This document shows positions 36,901-49,010 of a stretch of 64,000 bases of DNA, in pieces. This DNA comes from Nissolia schottii (Eukaryota > Streptophyta > Magnoliopsida > Fabales > Fabaceae). Location: the NCBI GenBank assembly GCA_003254905.1, contig QANU01011770.1, positions 20,017 through 84,016 of the forward strand, read 5' to 3'. The position numbers and the translations under genes are program-made. Every line of letters starts with the position of its first letter. The stretch's first letter is position 1. The notes beneath the pieces are model-generated. The model did not search any database. It was not told the origin of the DNA and saw nothing but the letters and a program-made list of their open reading frames with translations.

Positions 36901-39900
36901 ACTGACTGTCTATATATTCACATTCCCTGAGTCATAGCCAAGTAAGTGTGTAACACACAACATACATTGTATCACAACAGTTCGATCAATATTATAATTC
37001 ATTCAGTTCTTCGTGCTTCCTTCTTCCCTCTCGAGTTTCTTTCTTTGTTGCTGCAGTTGTTTCTCATTGGTCTCGATGGAGAATTAACACTTTTCCCCGC
37101 CTTATTGATCAATGGTCAAACGTTTATGGCAATGTGGCAATGTTCTTTCCTTTTCTTTCATTTAGTCTAAATAATGGATGTTTTTGATTTAGATAGATTA
37201 GCGTATAAGGTCAGGTCTTGAGTTCAAATTCTCGGTACAGTCTCCTCCTTTTGGGGATAAGATTGCGTCCATACACCCTACCCTACTGGAACACTAAACC
37301 GCCACCATGTGGAAGCCCCGTGCACCTCTTTTTTCTTTATTGTGTTGCTTAATGGTTATTTTCACTAGTTAAGTTCCTGTACCTTTACCCCATGATCTGT
37401 CGTTCATTACTATGATCCATGAGCTCTGAAATGTTTGGGGTTGACACTTTAATTTCTTTAATCCGATTTGTAGAGAATGTCCAGCTGAGTTTTTATTTAC
37501 AGGTCTTTCCTTATAGATTTCATAGTCTTCAATTTATCTAGTCATTGAGTCATCTCATCTTTTAACTTTGTCGCTCTGTTTTTCCCATGATCCATACATA
37601 CCATCTCTTATTTCCGGCTACCGTGGTAAATGACTTGCTACTTTTTTCCTCTCGTATTAGGGGAAAAAGGAAACACAGAAGCTGTTATAATCATATAATT
37701 GGATTTTATGTTAGTGAGAGTGGATCGCTTACTCACACCCTTTACAAATTATTTGGCCGAAATAAGTTTTCATATATGTTAGGCAATGAATCTCATATTT
37801 TTTATGCTTCTTGTTCTTGTGAAAGGTGTGCTTTCTTTCTTTTCACATCTAGCATTACTTAACAAGAACATGAAGAAATTCATTAAAAAAAAATGCACTT
37901 TGTGTTCACGGCTGTGCTGCTAGAAGCTGATAAAACTATCATTGCATTTTCATGTGGGGATACGTGAAAACAACTTACACCATTAATTTGTGGCGCTCCT
38001 TGACATGACATGTTTAGTCATTCTTGCAATAGAAAAGTTTATGTAGCTAACAGTTGCTAGTTGCTACATTTATTAGTTTTACTGGAAGACATACTGCTAA
38101 CTGTTAACGATCTGTAATTTATTCCATGTTTAGGTTTTGGGGTTCTAGATGTAGTTACTTTAGTATGTTTGCCACTGACCCACTGCAAAGTTCGGTAGTG
38201 TCAAATGTTGAGAAGCTCATGAGTAGGAATGGGAACTGGTTTGTTGAATTAGTGTATAAGTATATGCAATTAGTTGTTACGGCAAGGGCACTAATCACAT
38301 TTTATGCCATTTGTTCTCTCTTTTGACCAAAGGCATTCTAATCATAACATTTGAATCTTGTTTCAAACACTTAATGTATGATAAAAATCCAGTGTTGTTG
38401 CATGTTACAGTGATCATGGTGCATGTGTGACTGTGTCCAATCTGTCTTTTGCTAATTTGGTGTAGTTAATATTCTAGCTATTTCTGGATATCATGTTTTT
38501 GGGTCAACCCGGCTTCGAGCCTGATTAATTGGGGGTCTTGTGAACTTCCAGATCCGGATGGTTCGGACAAAAAAGGGGGGTTATATTGTTTCATAGAAAT
38601 ATGGAATGGGTCGTCTTTAATCTTTTGCCCTCTGCTGATTGTTTGTGGCATATCATTTCTTTTCAGAAGCAATTCGCCTAAATGACAAGTTGCTAGGATG
38701 ATAGTTTCTTCTACTCGTAGCTATTGATGTTCCATCAGGCGTGCTATTATTACATAATATATATAGCTAATAAGTAGTGTCTGGAAGCAGTTTGTTTGGA
38801 ACACAGTAGTCAGATATGAACATTGTTGAAGAGCTGCTATTATTGCAATGGATCCAAAGGCCATAACCGAAGAAATTTTGTAGGTTGGAATGGTTGATGT
38901 TAGTGTTTAATTGTAGCGACATATCAACTTAAGTAATTCAATCGAAACTATATGGTTATGTTCCCTCTTGTTTTGTCTTCATTTTATTGCATTCTTTTTC
39001 TGCTTGCATTTTAGAGTATTGGGATTTTATTAGTTATTAGTTAGGATTCTTATTTGGTTAGAAGTGTATGGATCTGTTCTTGCTGGTTTGCTATATTCTC
39101 TTCCAGCTGCAAACTGTTGACCAAGCCAAATCGCCCTTTTAGATTTAGTTTGTCTCAATTATATTAGAGGCCTGTTTTCTACGGTTGTCTCCATAATTCA
39201 AATTTCACGTCATTATTGCTGAATGAAACTTTCAAATGCTTTCCACTAGTCTCTATTTTTCTTCGATCATTCAACATTCATACCAGCTCTTCTAGTTGGG
39301 CATCAGTCCGACCACCTACTTGTCTGTTTATTGCCTCTCCATCTGTGTTTGGGAATGACTCTTTGAGATGCCCTTTACACTACGATTTTAATGGAGCCAA
39401 TTATATTTTTTAAGTTATTTTCTTTTAGAAGTGTGTATATTTGGAACAAGTTGAGACTTTAGTTATCTTCAGCTTGACGTTGTCTTAGAAGATTAGAATT
39501 TCTATTGATTCCAGAGCCTTATTATGCTATGAGGCTATTGGGCTGGGCTTATGCTAGTTTTACTATACTGCTATTAGGTTTGCTTCTTTTGTATCATGTT
39601 TCATATATTATCTTTACCTCTATAAAGCCGTTGAAAGGTTTCAACCGCTAATTGGTCTCATTTTGAAACTTTCAAATATACCCTTGAGACATACATTCTC
39701 CTTCTATTAACCGCATATTGGTAACCAACTAAAACTGTCAGTGAGCGTTACAAACTGTTCACATTAGCAGGCACTTCACCCACTAGTCATAAGAGTAATG
39801 CTAGAGCCTCCGAACTGTTTAGCCTAATTATCCTCCTAACAAACTCACAAAGATACTTGGCAATTTTGAGGGCCAAAATAGGAAGAAAAGATAACATTAT

Positions 39901-40533
39901 TGTCAAGTGACATTCATATGGATTGGTGGGAGGATAATTAGGCTAAATAGCTAGGAGGCTTTAGCATTTCTCTTATCATATCTTTTTCTCTTTCTTTTTC
40001 AGATCCATCTTTCCCTTATAATATCAAGAAAGAGGGACAAAAAAAAACTCATAAATTTCTTACTTCTGCTTCTCTCCTCCCCCTTTGCATTTTCTATTAG
40101 TCACATATTCCTCATTTGTCAATGCAGGTATATGATGTGACAAAATATCTGGATGATCACCCTGCTGGAGATGAAGTAATCATTGAAGTAACTGGTAGTT
40201 TCTTATGCTTCCTATATTTTCCTAAGCCGTCCACAAATGCACGCATGGAACAAATTCATCCAATTCCATAATTCAAAATGTTAACAGATCTTTGGTGTTA
40301 AAAAATTTGATTTTGAAGGGAAAGACGCAACTGATGATTTTGAAGATGTTGGTCACAGCGACGATGCAAGAGAAACTATGAAGAAGTATTACATTGGCGA
40401 GCTTGGCACAACACCTCCAATTTTCAACGCATCCGAAAATTGCATGAAGCTAACAAAGCAATACTGGGTTGTTTCTGTAGCCGTGGTTGGTATCTCAGTG
40501 GCAGTTGGTTTCTTATACTTGCGTAAGAAGTAA
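33972..40533 (+). CDS. Cytochrome b5, tail-anchored
   Basis: Exons 33972-34058, 40128-40194 and 40319-40533 join in frame at GT-AG borders to 122 aa. The heme-binding fold spans about residues 6-80. The two heme ligands are His40 in HPAGD and His64 in VGHS, 24 residues apart as usual. The last 22 residues ([20 protein letters not shown] then RKK) form a C-terminal membrane anchor with a basic tip, so the protein should sit on the ER or another membrane facing the cytosol and pass electrons to desaturases, hydroxylases or P450 enzymes. Two features differ from the common plant form: HPAG replaces HPGG, and EVIIEVTGK replaces EVLLAATGK. The protein is also somewhat shorter than the 134-140 aa usual in plants. 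The first intron is 6.07 kb and full of inserts. Confidence 0.93.
34400..37020 (+). mobile_element. Partial Ty1/copia element in cytochrome b5 intron 1
   Basis: Carries the end of a copia integrase, a reverse transcriptase with VDDLLLTG and [17 protein letters not shown] signatures, an RNase H region with DSKSA, a G-only polypurine tract (36795-36804) and the start of a right LTR at 36805 (TATCACAGTCAAC). No left LTR was found, and the right LTR end is approximate. Same strand as the host gene. A broken fossil with a few breaks. Confidence 0.85.
37185..37335 (+). mobile_element. AU-like SINE in cytochrome b5 intron 1
   Basis: A tRNA-type B box (GAGTTCAAATTC) is followed by GGGGATAAGATTGCGTCCATACACCCTACCC and GGAAGCCCCGTGCACC. 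These phrases match the order of AU-family SINE body motifs as I remember them. It ends in a T-rich run. The left border is approximate and the A box is weak. Confidence 0.5.
39785..39980. mobile_element. Small MITE in cytochrome b5 intron 1
   Basis: The left arm (AGAGTAATGCTAGAGCCTCC, TTTAGCCTAATTATCCTCC) and the reverse complement of the right arm (AGAAATGCTAAAGCCTCC, TTTAGCCTAATTATCCTCC) pair over about 45 bases. The length of about 195 bp and a TA or TWA target fit Tourist or Stowaway elements. Confidence 0.75.
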
Positions 40534-42355
40534 GATTACATTACAAGTCTACGATTCAACTTTTATTTTTTCTTTCTTTTTTTTTGCTGAGAATGAATCG
40601 GTGCCACAAATTTTGTATTGCTTGAAGTATATCTAAATTATGAGAAAACTGGCATACTACCTTTCGTTACCCAACTTGTTTGGAGCAGAGTTCACGATAA
40701 ATTTAGCAAATTCTACTAAATTTCAAACATTAATTATAAAATTGCAGGTGAACAACTTTGCTTTGTGTTCGAATCTTTGTTTATGAGATGTTTGTTGTGG
40801 TTTGTTAGGCAGCTTTTATAGGCTTAATTAAGTTTTTAGTCCTGTAATATTTTTATAAATATATCAAATTTTGGTTTTGGTCTTGTGAAAAATTTTGTTT
40901 GGTTTTGATCCAAACATTTCTATATGTTTTGGTTTTGGTCTGTTTCATTATTTTGTTTGGTTTCGATTTCTGTCCCCGGACCAAAGTAATATAATTTTCA
41001 ACAATAGAGCTTTATCCTATTACGTGGGGTCGACTATATGAATTAAGTGATGTCATAGTGCTCCATCAAGAGCTATATTTTCATGTAAATCATTACTTTT
41101 AAATCTCTTTTATAGTTTTTTTTAGATCTCCCCCCACTTCTAGCTATAAAGTTACTCATTGCGTAATTTGCTTTTCTCATTGGAGTTTCTAATAATTTTT
41201 TTTTCATATGTCTAAATCACTTAAGATGAGATTTTACTATCTTTTGTACTATAAGTATTATCTCGACCTTCTCTTGAATGTAATCGTTCCTAATCCTTAA
41301 AAATTTGTAAAAAGTATTTCATTCACATTTTTACATGTATTAGAATGGTGGCTCACGTGTCTCAATTATCATTAATACTGTGTCGGAATCGGGCAGAGGC
41401 AGCGGCAGCCAACCACTCGTCCCCAAACCCTGTGTTGGAATCGCCCCTCTTCAGCTCGTGTAGAAGGAGAAAGAGGTTTTAGGACCTAAATTCACAAAAC
41501 AACCATCAATTTATCAGCAGAAATAGGTAAGTGGAAATGAGGAAAAAGGGAACTACATGTTGGGGTTCCTCTCACGCGCTCCACCGTTGTCACCGCCCTC
41601 TCGCTATCCGCCATTGTCGCCACCATGTTCTCCTTCTCCTTCTTCACAAGTTCAATCTGCCTCTACAGGATATGGTTGGACTACATGGTGGTTGGACGAT
41701 GGGGTCGTTGCGACAAAGTAGATAGATTCGGGTTTCGGAAGAAGATGGGGTTCACGTCTGTTGGGTTCTTTATTTTTTTCTTAAAATCATTGTTTTTTTT
41801 AATTATATTATTGTTTCTCGAAAGGGTTAATATCTGTATTAACGGAGTCTTTGGACAGAATAAGTAGCAAAAGATTTTAATTGCACAATTTAAAAAGTTT
41901 AAGGGGTCAAGCTATACATTCTGTAACGTTAATGAGTGAAGTGCAAGTGAACTTATAGTTCAGGGGAATAAATTATTATTTACCCTGTTTACAAAGTATA
42001 TAAAAGGGATATACATTAATTATTTTTCATTTCTGATTTTGATTAGACTATTCATTAACTTGACCAATCTCATATTGACATGAGAGGATTATGTTAATAA
42101 AGGATGAAGAGGTAAACTTGACCATTTTATGTCTATTTTTTAATCATAAAAGAGTCCTCATACTTAAAGTACTCATTTAAAAGGACACAAAATATTTGTT
42201 TTAAAAAAAAGACATAAAATAATTATTTAATTTTAATTTAAAATTATTATTTTTGTCTCACATCACACATGACTCGAGCAAATCAACGATATTACTCAGG
42301 TTCCACAATGAACGTGCTGGAACTAGCACTTGAAAAAAACACAAATTAACCCAAT
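40534..42355. other. Intergenic between convergent cytochrome b5 and amine oxidase genes
   Basis: Holds both 3' UTRs, a GGCTTAATTAAGTTTTTAG-type MITE end (about 40826-40990) and a CpG-richer tract (41380-41720) that looks like captured gene or leader sequence. A CTATAGTTCAGGGG-like phrase near 41950 is of a type common in dispersed plant repeats. No supported gene. Confidence 0.45.
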
Positions 42356-45300
42356 TTATGGTTTCTCGCACCCTGGCCATTTAACGAAGTTTGGAGAGAG
42401 AGTCTTAAGGACGGGATTCCTTTCGAAGAAATTTGTTGGCCTCAACTCAAATCCAGTGCTCAATAATGGCATTATTGGAAAGTCCTCCTGGCACGGAACA
42501 TGGTGAATTCCCACTACATACCACATGACAATATCCTTGTTCTCAATACCCCTATCCCTGCAGTTACAGTAAGTTCCAAAACATCGGCGAATTTCTTGAA
42601 TCAGTGATACTCTAAATGAGCAATTGCTAGAATAACGTAACCAGAATTATTTTGCGTAAATCATGGTAGTGCATAATCTCTTTTTTTCTTATTCTTTCTT
42701 TTTTCCATCTTGCCCAATCTCCCATCATTTTTTTTAGTTTCCATCTTATTCTCTATGAATTCAAAATTTTCATTTTTGTTTTCAGCATATTTGTTGTTTT
42801 ATATTTTTCAAAAGTTTGTGCATGTATAAGAAAAGTTTGTTCATGCTTGTTCAAAAGTTTGTACATGTTTGGTTTGTCAAAACTTAGTGGATGTGTATAG
42901 AAAAGTCTATGCATTCTTGTTCAAAAGTTTATGCATGTGATCACAAAAGTTTTCTTGTTCGCCTTTATTTTTGTTTATGTTTTTGGTTGTTGATAAGTTT
43001 GTGCACGTCAATTGAAAAGTTTGTGTTTTAAAATGTTGGTGTATGGTAGAGAATGAGTTTACGCGTTTAGAGTGTGAGTGGAGAGATAGAAAGAGAGTGT
43101 AACTATTACTTTTTACTATTTAATGCACCGCATATCCAGATTAATTTGGTTTCATGTGTAGAAAAAGTTTGTGCATGTGCGTAAAAAAAGTTTGTACATA
43201 TATATGCAAAAGTTTGTATACTCAGTATCACTGTATAAACCATAGACTAACATGATTGACAACATTTGGGTTGTACCCTAGCCGCGCGCCGTTAATAAAA
43301 TTTCTTATTGTCTAGCATTTTTCATTTTATAATGAAATTAGAAGGAAAAAAAAAGGAGGTCAAAGTCACTTACTGTTTAGTCCAAACAGCTAATGTGTCT
43401 TCTCCACGGCTTTGATCAACATATAACCCACCGGCCCATTTCTGAGTCCTATTGTAAGGGGTAACCCAAATGTTGTAGTTGGTGAAAGCACCACGTGTTT
43501 GTGGGTAGTCATCCTCCGTGAGAAGGGGATGAGCCGGTGGTGCCGGCACAAGGCGGTACCCTACTTCATTCCCTGTGGAGGTCTTCTTGCTAGGATTCAC
43601 CACTGCCAGCTCAGATGGGCTTAAACCAAGCTTTGTCTTCGCATTAGATTCCGTCTTAACAGTTTGGGTATCAATCGTCCAATAGCTCTTCCTCTTGGAA
43701 CTGTTGCCAGTGGTTCTTACGGTCTTTAGATTGGTCTTCACAAATGAGTTGTCCACACCATCAACGTCAAGGTCAAGATGGTATATGTAATAGTGGTCAT
43801 GATAAACACCAATGCTGTGCTCCGAAACCAAAGTGCCATGTTGGTCCTCCTTTATCTCATCTGTGTGCTTGATATCCACAGCCTTAATTTCCAGCATACC
43901 TGACAGTGATATCTAATAAAGCATGTATAGAATTCAAATAGAATCAGATTACTGGATAACATTATTATATAGGGGACCAAAGTTTGATTATTCATACATA
44001 AACATCAATCATAATTGACTATTAAAGTAAAATGTTCGGTTTTTTGTTCTCCAACCCATCACATCGTGTGTTTGAGTGTGATTATCACCAAACACATGCA
44101 GCATTTATTTGCTGTTGGTTTAGGGTTTTTTTTTTATAATTTACAAAAAATAAACTTTTAAAAAATTAAAATCCAAAAAATATTTTTTGTATTTTGAAAA
44201 ATTAAAAGTAGCTTCTATCAAAAAATTAATAATTTAGAAAACGTACTGTATAGACATTAATTGTTTTTTTCTTCTTCTTTTATACAAAATTCGGCATTGG
44301 AAAGGAAGGAAATAAAAGGAAAAGAATATCTTTACCAAAAAAAGATAAAAAAAAAGGAAAAGAATACATACTGCAGGCTTGATTGAACCACTTGGCTTGA
44401 ACTCCCAGTCTATTACATTATCGTAGTTGCCCACAGTCACCACCATTCTAACTATAAGACTCACATCAGATCTAACCTCCCGTATCTGTAAAAATTTAAG
44501 CTAGGTCACTTTTCAATTCTTCAAAATTTACATAAATTGAAAAAGATAGTCACACCAAAATGCAAAAGACAAAAATAATAAATTAGCAATAATAAAACAA
44601 AGCACATAACAACATAAAAAATAAAAATAAAAAAGTCAAATAACTAACTGGTTCATAGGTACAACTTCACACCTCACTTTTGGTCATGCTCAAAATAAAA
44701 GTAGGTCATATTAATTTTATTTAAGTTCACTTCACTCGTTTAAGAATACCATCAATTTAATTAAAAGTGTGTTTAAAGATAAAATTGTGACTATCCAAGA
44801 GTTTTTTAAAACTTGTTCAGTTTATTAAAAACTATAGAAAGAAAACATATATTTAGAGAGATATTCTTTTTTGGATAGGCACATGACACACACAAAATTA
44901 TGGGTCCCACAAAATTTATTAAAGATATATTTAAATACATGTAGGATCTATCACTTTTTTGTGTGTGCCTAAAAAAATTTAGGTTATACCTACCCAAAAA
45001 TATCTCTATATATGTACACTTACTTCTTCATTGGGAATGCCTGTTTCAGTGTGGCGCCACATAATATTGCCATATTGTTCAAACACACAGAATGCGTTCT
45101 CCAAGGTTTTTGGACTACCATCTCGCCCAGCATAGTATACATCTAGGAACTGAGCATGTGGTGGGCAATCATGCAATGGCTCCAAAGACACCATAGATTG
45201 GCCAAACCCAAACTCACCGGCATCAAAGAAAGTCTTATAGTACCATTCCTCACTTGGATCTTGGTACGGGACAAATAACTCAGAGATGAATCCTCTATAC

Positions 45301-48300
45301 ATTACTTGACGAGATTTTTTCAGTTCAGGATCGTAAATCGATGCAGTTGAAATTATAAGACCAGCTCGCACGTCATACCCTATGTGGAACTTCCAATTGG
45401 CCCAACTGTACAAAAGCACACGAAAATATAAGTTAATCAGAACACAAACCGCACATGCATGTATTACATAAGGTATATATTTACATGTATATACATAAAC
45501 ATTGTCATGTATATACGTGTGTGTGTAGTGTATTAGTGACATATAAGATTGAGATTGATTTCTATATAATGAGTTTTATATTGTCAAATAATCGTACATT
45601 TAATACTGTAGGGATGTGAGAGCAAAGAAAATGAAGCCTAGCTAGTTGCAGCTGTGTTAATTCCTAATTCTGTCTTCTAGTGGTTAGTTAGTTATGAGAT
45701 TGGTTAGTTAGTTAGAGAGAGTAATGTTTGTGTGTGGTGTAGCACACCGAGCTTGTGATGCTCCACTCTCTTTGTATAAATTCATTCTGATTCATTGAAT
45801 GAACCTTAAGCTTTCATTTGCTAACTGAATAAGCAAAGCATAACATTCATCCTCTACCATTTCAATATGGTATCTCTAATCACACTCTCTTCATTAAGGG
45901 TGATTCCTTCACTTTCACTGCCCTCCTTGTGTATGTTGATGATATCATCCTAGCTGGTTCTTCACTCACGGAGTTTCAACAAATTAAAACCATTTTGGAT
46001 GAAAAATTTTGCATCAATGGTTTAGGAGAGCTATGATACTTTCTTGGTCTTGAGGTAGTACACTTACGCAAAGGAATCACCCTGTGTCAACGAAAATACT
46101 ACATGAATTTAGTACTAGGATTCAGGGGTCATGGACTCGAAACTTGCATCCACTCCTCTTGACATTGCCATCAAGCTATATCAAGATGGTGGAAGAGCTT
46201 ATGATGACATTCCTAGTTATAGAAGGTTGATTGGTCGTTTATTGTACCTCACTTCCACACTATCAAACATCGCGTTTGCTTGCCAACAATTGTGCCAATT
46301 TCTTGCTACGCCTTCCATGACACATCATCATGCTGCCACGCGCATATTAAGGCATCTTAAAGGAGCTCCAGGACGTGGGATTTTCTTCCCTCGAACCTCA
46401 AAATTGCGCCTTGTTGGTTACAGTGACATTGACTAGGGAGGATGCTTAGACACGGGAAAAGCCATCTCAGGGTACTGCTTCTTCCTTGGAGAATCTCTGG
46501 TGTCGTGGAAGGCAAAGAAACAAACCACAGTCTCCAAGTCTTTATTTGAGGAAGAGTACCATGCCTTAGCAAGCGCCATTGTGAACTGCAGTGGCTTAGC
46601 TATCTACTGCGAGATCTTTAGTGCAATCCCTCTCAGCCAACAACATTGTATTGTGATAATTAAAGTGCGTTGCATATTGCAATAACTCTGTGTTTCATGA
46701 ACGCACTAAACATCTTGATATCGATTGTCACATTGTACGCGAAAAGTTTCAAGCAGGACTTATGAGCTTGCTCCCGGTCTCCATAGGTGATCAATGCCCG
46801 GACATCCTCACCAAATCTCTACCTCTGAAATTGTTTGTAAAGTTTGTATCCAAGCTAGACATAATTGATATTTACTAACCATTGCCAACTTGCCGGGGGG
46901 TTCATACTACAGGGAAGTGAAAGCAAAGAAAACGAAGCCTAGCTAGTTGCAGCTGCTGTTATTTCCTAATTCTGTTTTCTGTTTTCTAGTGGTTAGTTAG
47001 TTATGAGATTGGTTAGTTAGTTAGTTAGAGAGAGTAACGTTTGATTGTGGTGTAGCACACCGAGCTTGTGATGCTCCACTCTCTTTGTATAAATTCATTA
47101 TGATTCATTGAATGAACCTTAAGCTTTCATTTGATAATTGAATAAGCAAAGCATAGCATTCATCCTATACCATTTCAATAACATTATAAGGCATGAAACT
47201 TTTAAAATAATGAGTGTAAGAATTACACATATTTACTTACATAAAATATTCTAATAATTAAATGTTTGTATAGATTTCTTTTACATAAGCAAATTCAAAA
47301 TTGAATTCAAAAACATTTATATTTATACTATGGACGATTATTGTCATAAGATAAAAAAATACTTGATTGTTATAATAATTATTTTTAAAAAAAATCATAT
47401 AAACATAATATATCATTGATTATCAATGGAATAAATCTTAAATTCGAGGGTGTAGGTGAGTAGAAGAGTCCAATCCTCTCATACCCAAAGGATAGGGGTT
47501 CAATTGAACCCCTAACTTTATGGACCAATTTTAAATCCTAGTGATGGTGTACCAAAAAAAAATGGAATAAATCTTTGCCCTAAAATTAAATCAAATTTAA
47601 CTGTTTATAACGTTACACTGAACAACTCACCTGATACTATGGCCTCGTATCTTGAAGCCCGGCCCTTCTGGCTGATGTGTGGAGAAAGGATAAAGCTTTG
47701 GACCAAACGGTGGGTTCATATGTGAAGCCCGGTATTCAGTATTCTCTGCCTTTGGTACAGGTTCAATAGACGTGTCCCTATACCTGACAATTTTCATGGC
47801 ATCAATATCAGCCAGGATCGTTATTCCGTTAATAGGCCTCACATATATATTAGCGGTGCCGTTCTTCATGAAGCACTCGATCCTCAATGCCCTACGGCTC
47901 TTGGTTTCCCCATACCATCCAATCGTGAAGGTCGAGCACACAACCTCCGAGAGGTTCAAGCCTCTCTTCTTCACCGACTTGACGAAGGGGCCGTATTTCA
48001 GCGGAAGCTCTATGGCTTCGCCTTGTTCTTCAACGGTAAGGTTAGGGAAACCGTTTCCTTGGTGAACCTTGTCGGAGACGATGGACGAGCGTCTCAGGTT
48101 AATTAGGATCTCGTGGGTTTCGCTGTTGATGATGGCAATGACGAAGGCCGATCTTGGTGTCTTTACGCGGCCGGAAGATGATGATAACAGTTTGAGGACT
48201 GTGGCTTTTTCAGGGTCGTCTAGGCCGACGTAGTGGAAGTTGACGCTGTGAGTGTGAGTGGGGTATTTCTTTAGGACTATGGTTTGGATGAGAGTGATCT

Positions 48301-48433
48301 CTCGTTTGGTTAAGGGGTCTAGAGGGTGTTGTCGAGGGCGAATAGTGACTCCTCCTGCTTGTGCTTGGAAGCATAAGAAGAACAAGGGGAGAGTGACAAG
48401 GGAGAAGACGAGGAGGGGTTTCAATTTCTTCAT
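42356..48433 (-). CDS. Copper amine oxidase (diamine oxidase), secreted
   Basis: Five exons on the minus strand: 48433-47631, 45405-45024, 44485-44372, 43912-43374 and 42557-42356. All joins are GT-AG and in frame, giving about 679 aa, close to the pea enzyme. It oxidises primary amines such as putrescine to aldehydes, releasing hydrogen peroxide and ammonia, typically in the cell wall. A signal peptide covers about 1-26 ([10 protein letters not shown]...AQA). The N2 and N3 domains and the catalytic barrel follow. Tyr416 in the NYD motif is the precursor of the topaquinone cofactor, Asp329 ([10 protein letters not shown]) is the catalytic base, and copper ligands are His471, His473 (HDH) and His632 (IHH). 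All key residues are present and no damage is seen. Introns 1, 2 and 4 carry inserted repeats. Confidence 0.95.
42790..43215 (-). repeat. AAACTTTT-rich array in amine oxidase intron 4
   Basis: On the minus strand, (A)CAAACTTTT and close variants recur about a dozen times, spaced by texts such as GAACAAG and CATGCA. A CT-rich break sits near 43060-43110. The wording matches the array at 63170-63960. The intron (42558-43373) still has intact splice borders. Confidence 0.7.
44848..45013. mobile_element. MITE in amine oxidase intron 2
   Basis: Left end TTTAGAGAGATATTC and right end AAAATATCTCTATA pair. Inner arms share TTGG(A/G)TAGG and GGCACA...ACACACAAAA, giving a length of about 165 bp with TA-type flanks. 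It ends about 10 bases from the exon 2 donor (45021-45023). Confidence 0.7.
45601..45867 (+). repeat. Left LTR of the intron 1 copia element
   Basis: Starts TAATACTGTAGGGA and ends CATTTCAATA. It has a TTTGTATAAATTC promoter-like box near 45770. Confidence 0.85.
46902..47180 (+). repeat. Right LTR of the intron 1 copia element
   Basis: Starts TCATACTACAGGGA after a GGGGGG tract and ends CATTTCAATA. It aligns with the left LTR apart from small length differences. Confidence 0.85.
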
Positions 48434-48786
48434 GGTCCCAGTTGTGTGCTCTAGCTCTGTAGCTTGCTGGATGTGGAGAATAGATAGCCCTCTCCCAACT
48501 CCTTTATATAGAAAATAAATAATAAAAAATTCGGATAAGTACTTTGAGAAAAGGGGATGCACCCCTCGTAAGTAAAATTAATACTTTTATAACAACTTCA
48601 CTTATTTCGATGGAGGTACACACAACTCACACACCCTACCCCATCTCCATCTCCACATCTACTTTTTTGTTATTAATGGTGTCCTCTTTGACCGTCTGTC
48701 TGTGTAAATGATGAACGATAGAGAAAGATTTGATGGCATTGCAAGGCCATGTTTCTGTGTAATCTGTGAAGCATTTTTACAAATAA
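48434..48786 (-). promoter_or_regulatory. Proximal promoter and 5' UTR of the amine oxidase
   Basis: A TATATAAAG box reads on the minus strand at 48510-48502, about 70 bases before the ATG, which would place transcription start near 48475. Beyond it is a CA- and CT-rich stretch and then a MITE. Confidence 0.6.
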
Positions 48787-49010
48787 AAATGTTACATGCA
48801 CACCTAATTTTATACACTTATACATACACTATTAATAATGTATAAACTTTATTTTTATGAGTGCACAAATATTACAAACTTATAGATGATATTATCAATT
48901 ATACTTAATTAAGGGCACAAACATTACAGACATTAAAACACAAATTTTATGTATATAAGTGTAAAATATATGTATGACGTATATTTTTTTGATGTACGTG
49001 TAACAGGATT
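48787..49010. mobile_element. MULE-like MITE, copy A
   Basis: Terminal words TGTTACATGCACACC (48790-48804) and the complement of GATGTACGTGTAACA (48991-49005) form the TIR. The direct repeat TTTTTACAAATAA stands on both sides (48774-48786 and 49011-49023) and can contain a 9-bp duplication. The interior has GAGTGCACAAA and TAATTAAGGGCACAAAC words. It is the reverse complement of copy B over its full length with moderate divergence. Confidence 0.8.

Larger units (their letters stand above)
45596..47185 (+). mobile_element. Broken Ty1/copia element in amine oxidase intron 1
   Basis: LTRs at 45601-45867 and 46902-47180 are flanked by a perfect 5-bp duplication, ACATT (45596-45600 and 47181-47185). 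The interior of about 1 kb keeps a primer-site start (TGGTATC), part of a reverse transcriptase with [10 protein letters not shown], RNase H pieces and a G-rich tract before the right LTR. It lies opposite to the host gene's direction. The LTRs differ by about 6 to 8 percent by eye, so it is a few million years old. A fossil with several breaks. Confidence 0.9.

Noticed and set aside
43370-43897. Idea that the amine oxidase ends early at exon 4
   Set aside because: The apparent stop overlaps a good CA|GTAAGT donor, and exon 5 with the last copper histidine is present at 42557-42356 in the right phase.
47440-47565. tRNA-like SINE (GGGGTTCAATTGAACCCC) in amine oxidase intron 1
   Set aside because: The phrase is a short palindrome; no A box or SINE body could be recognised.
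48258-48518. Plus-strand open stretch over amine oxidase exon 1
   Set aside because: Shadow of a verified exon on the other strand.
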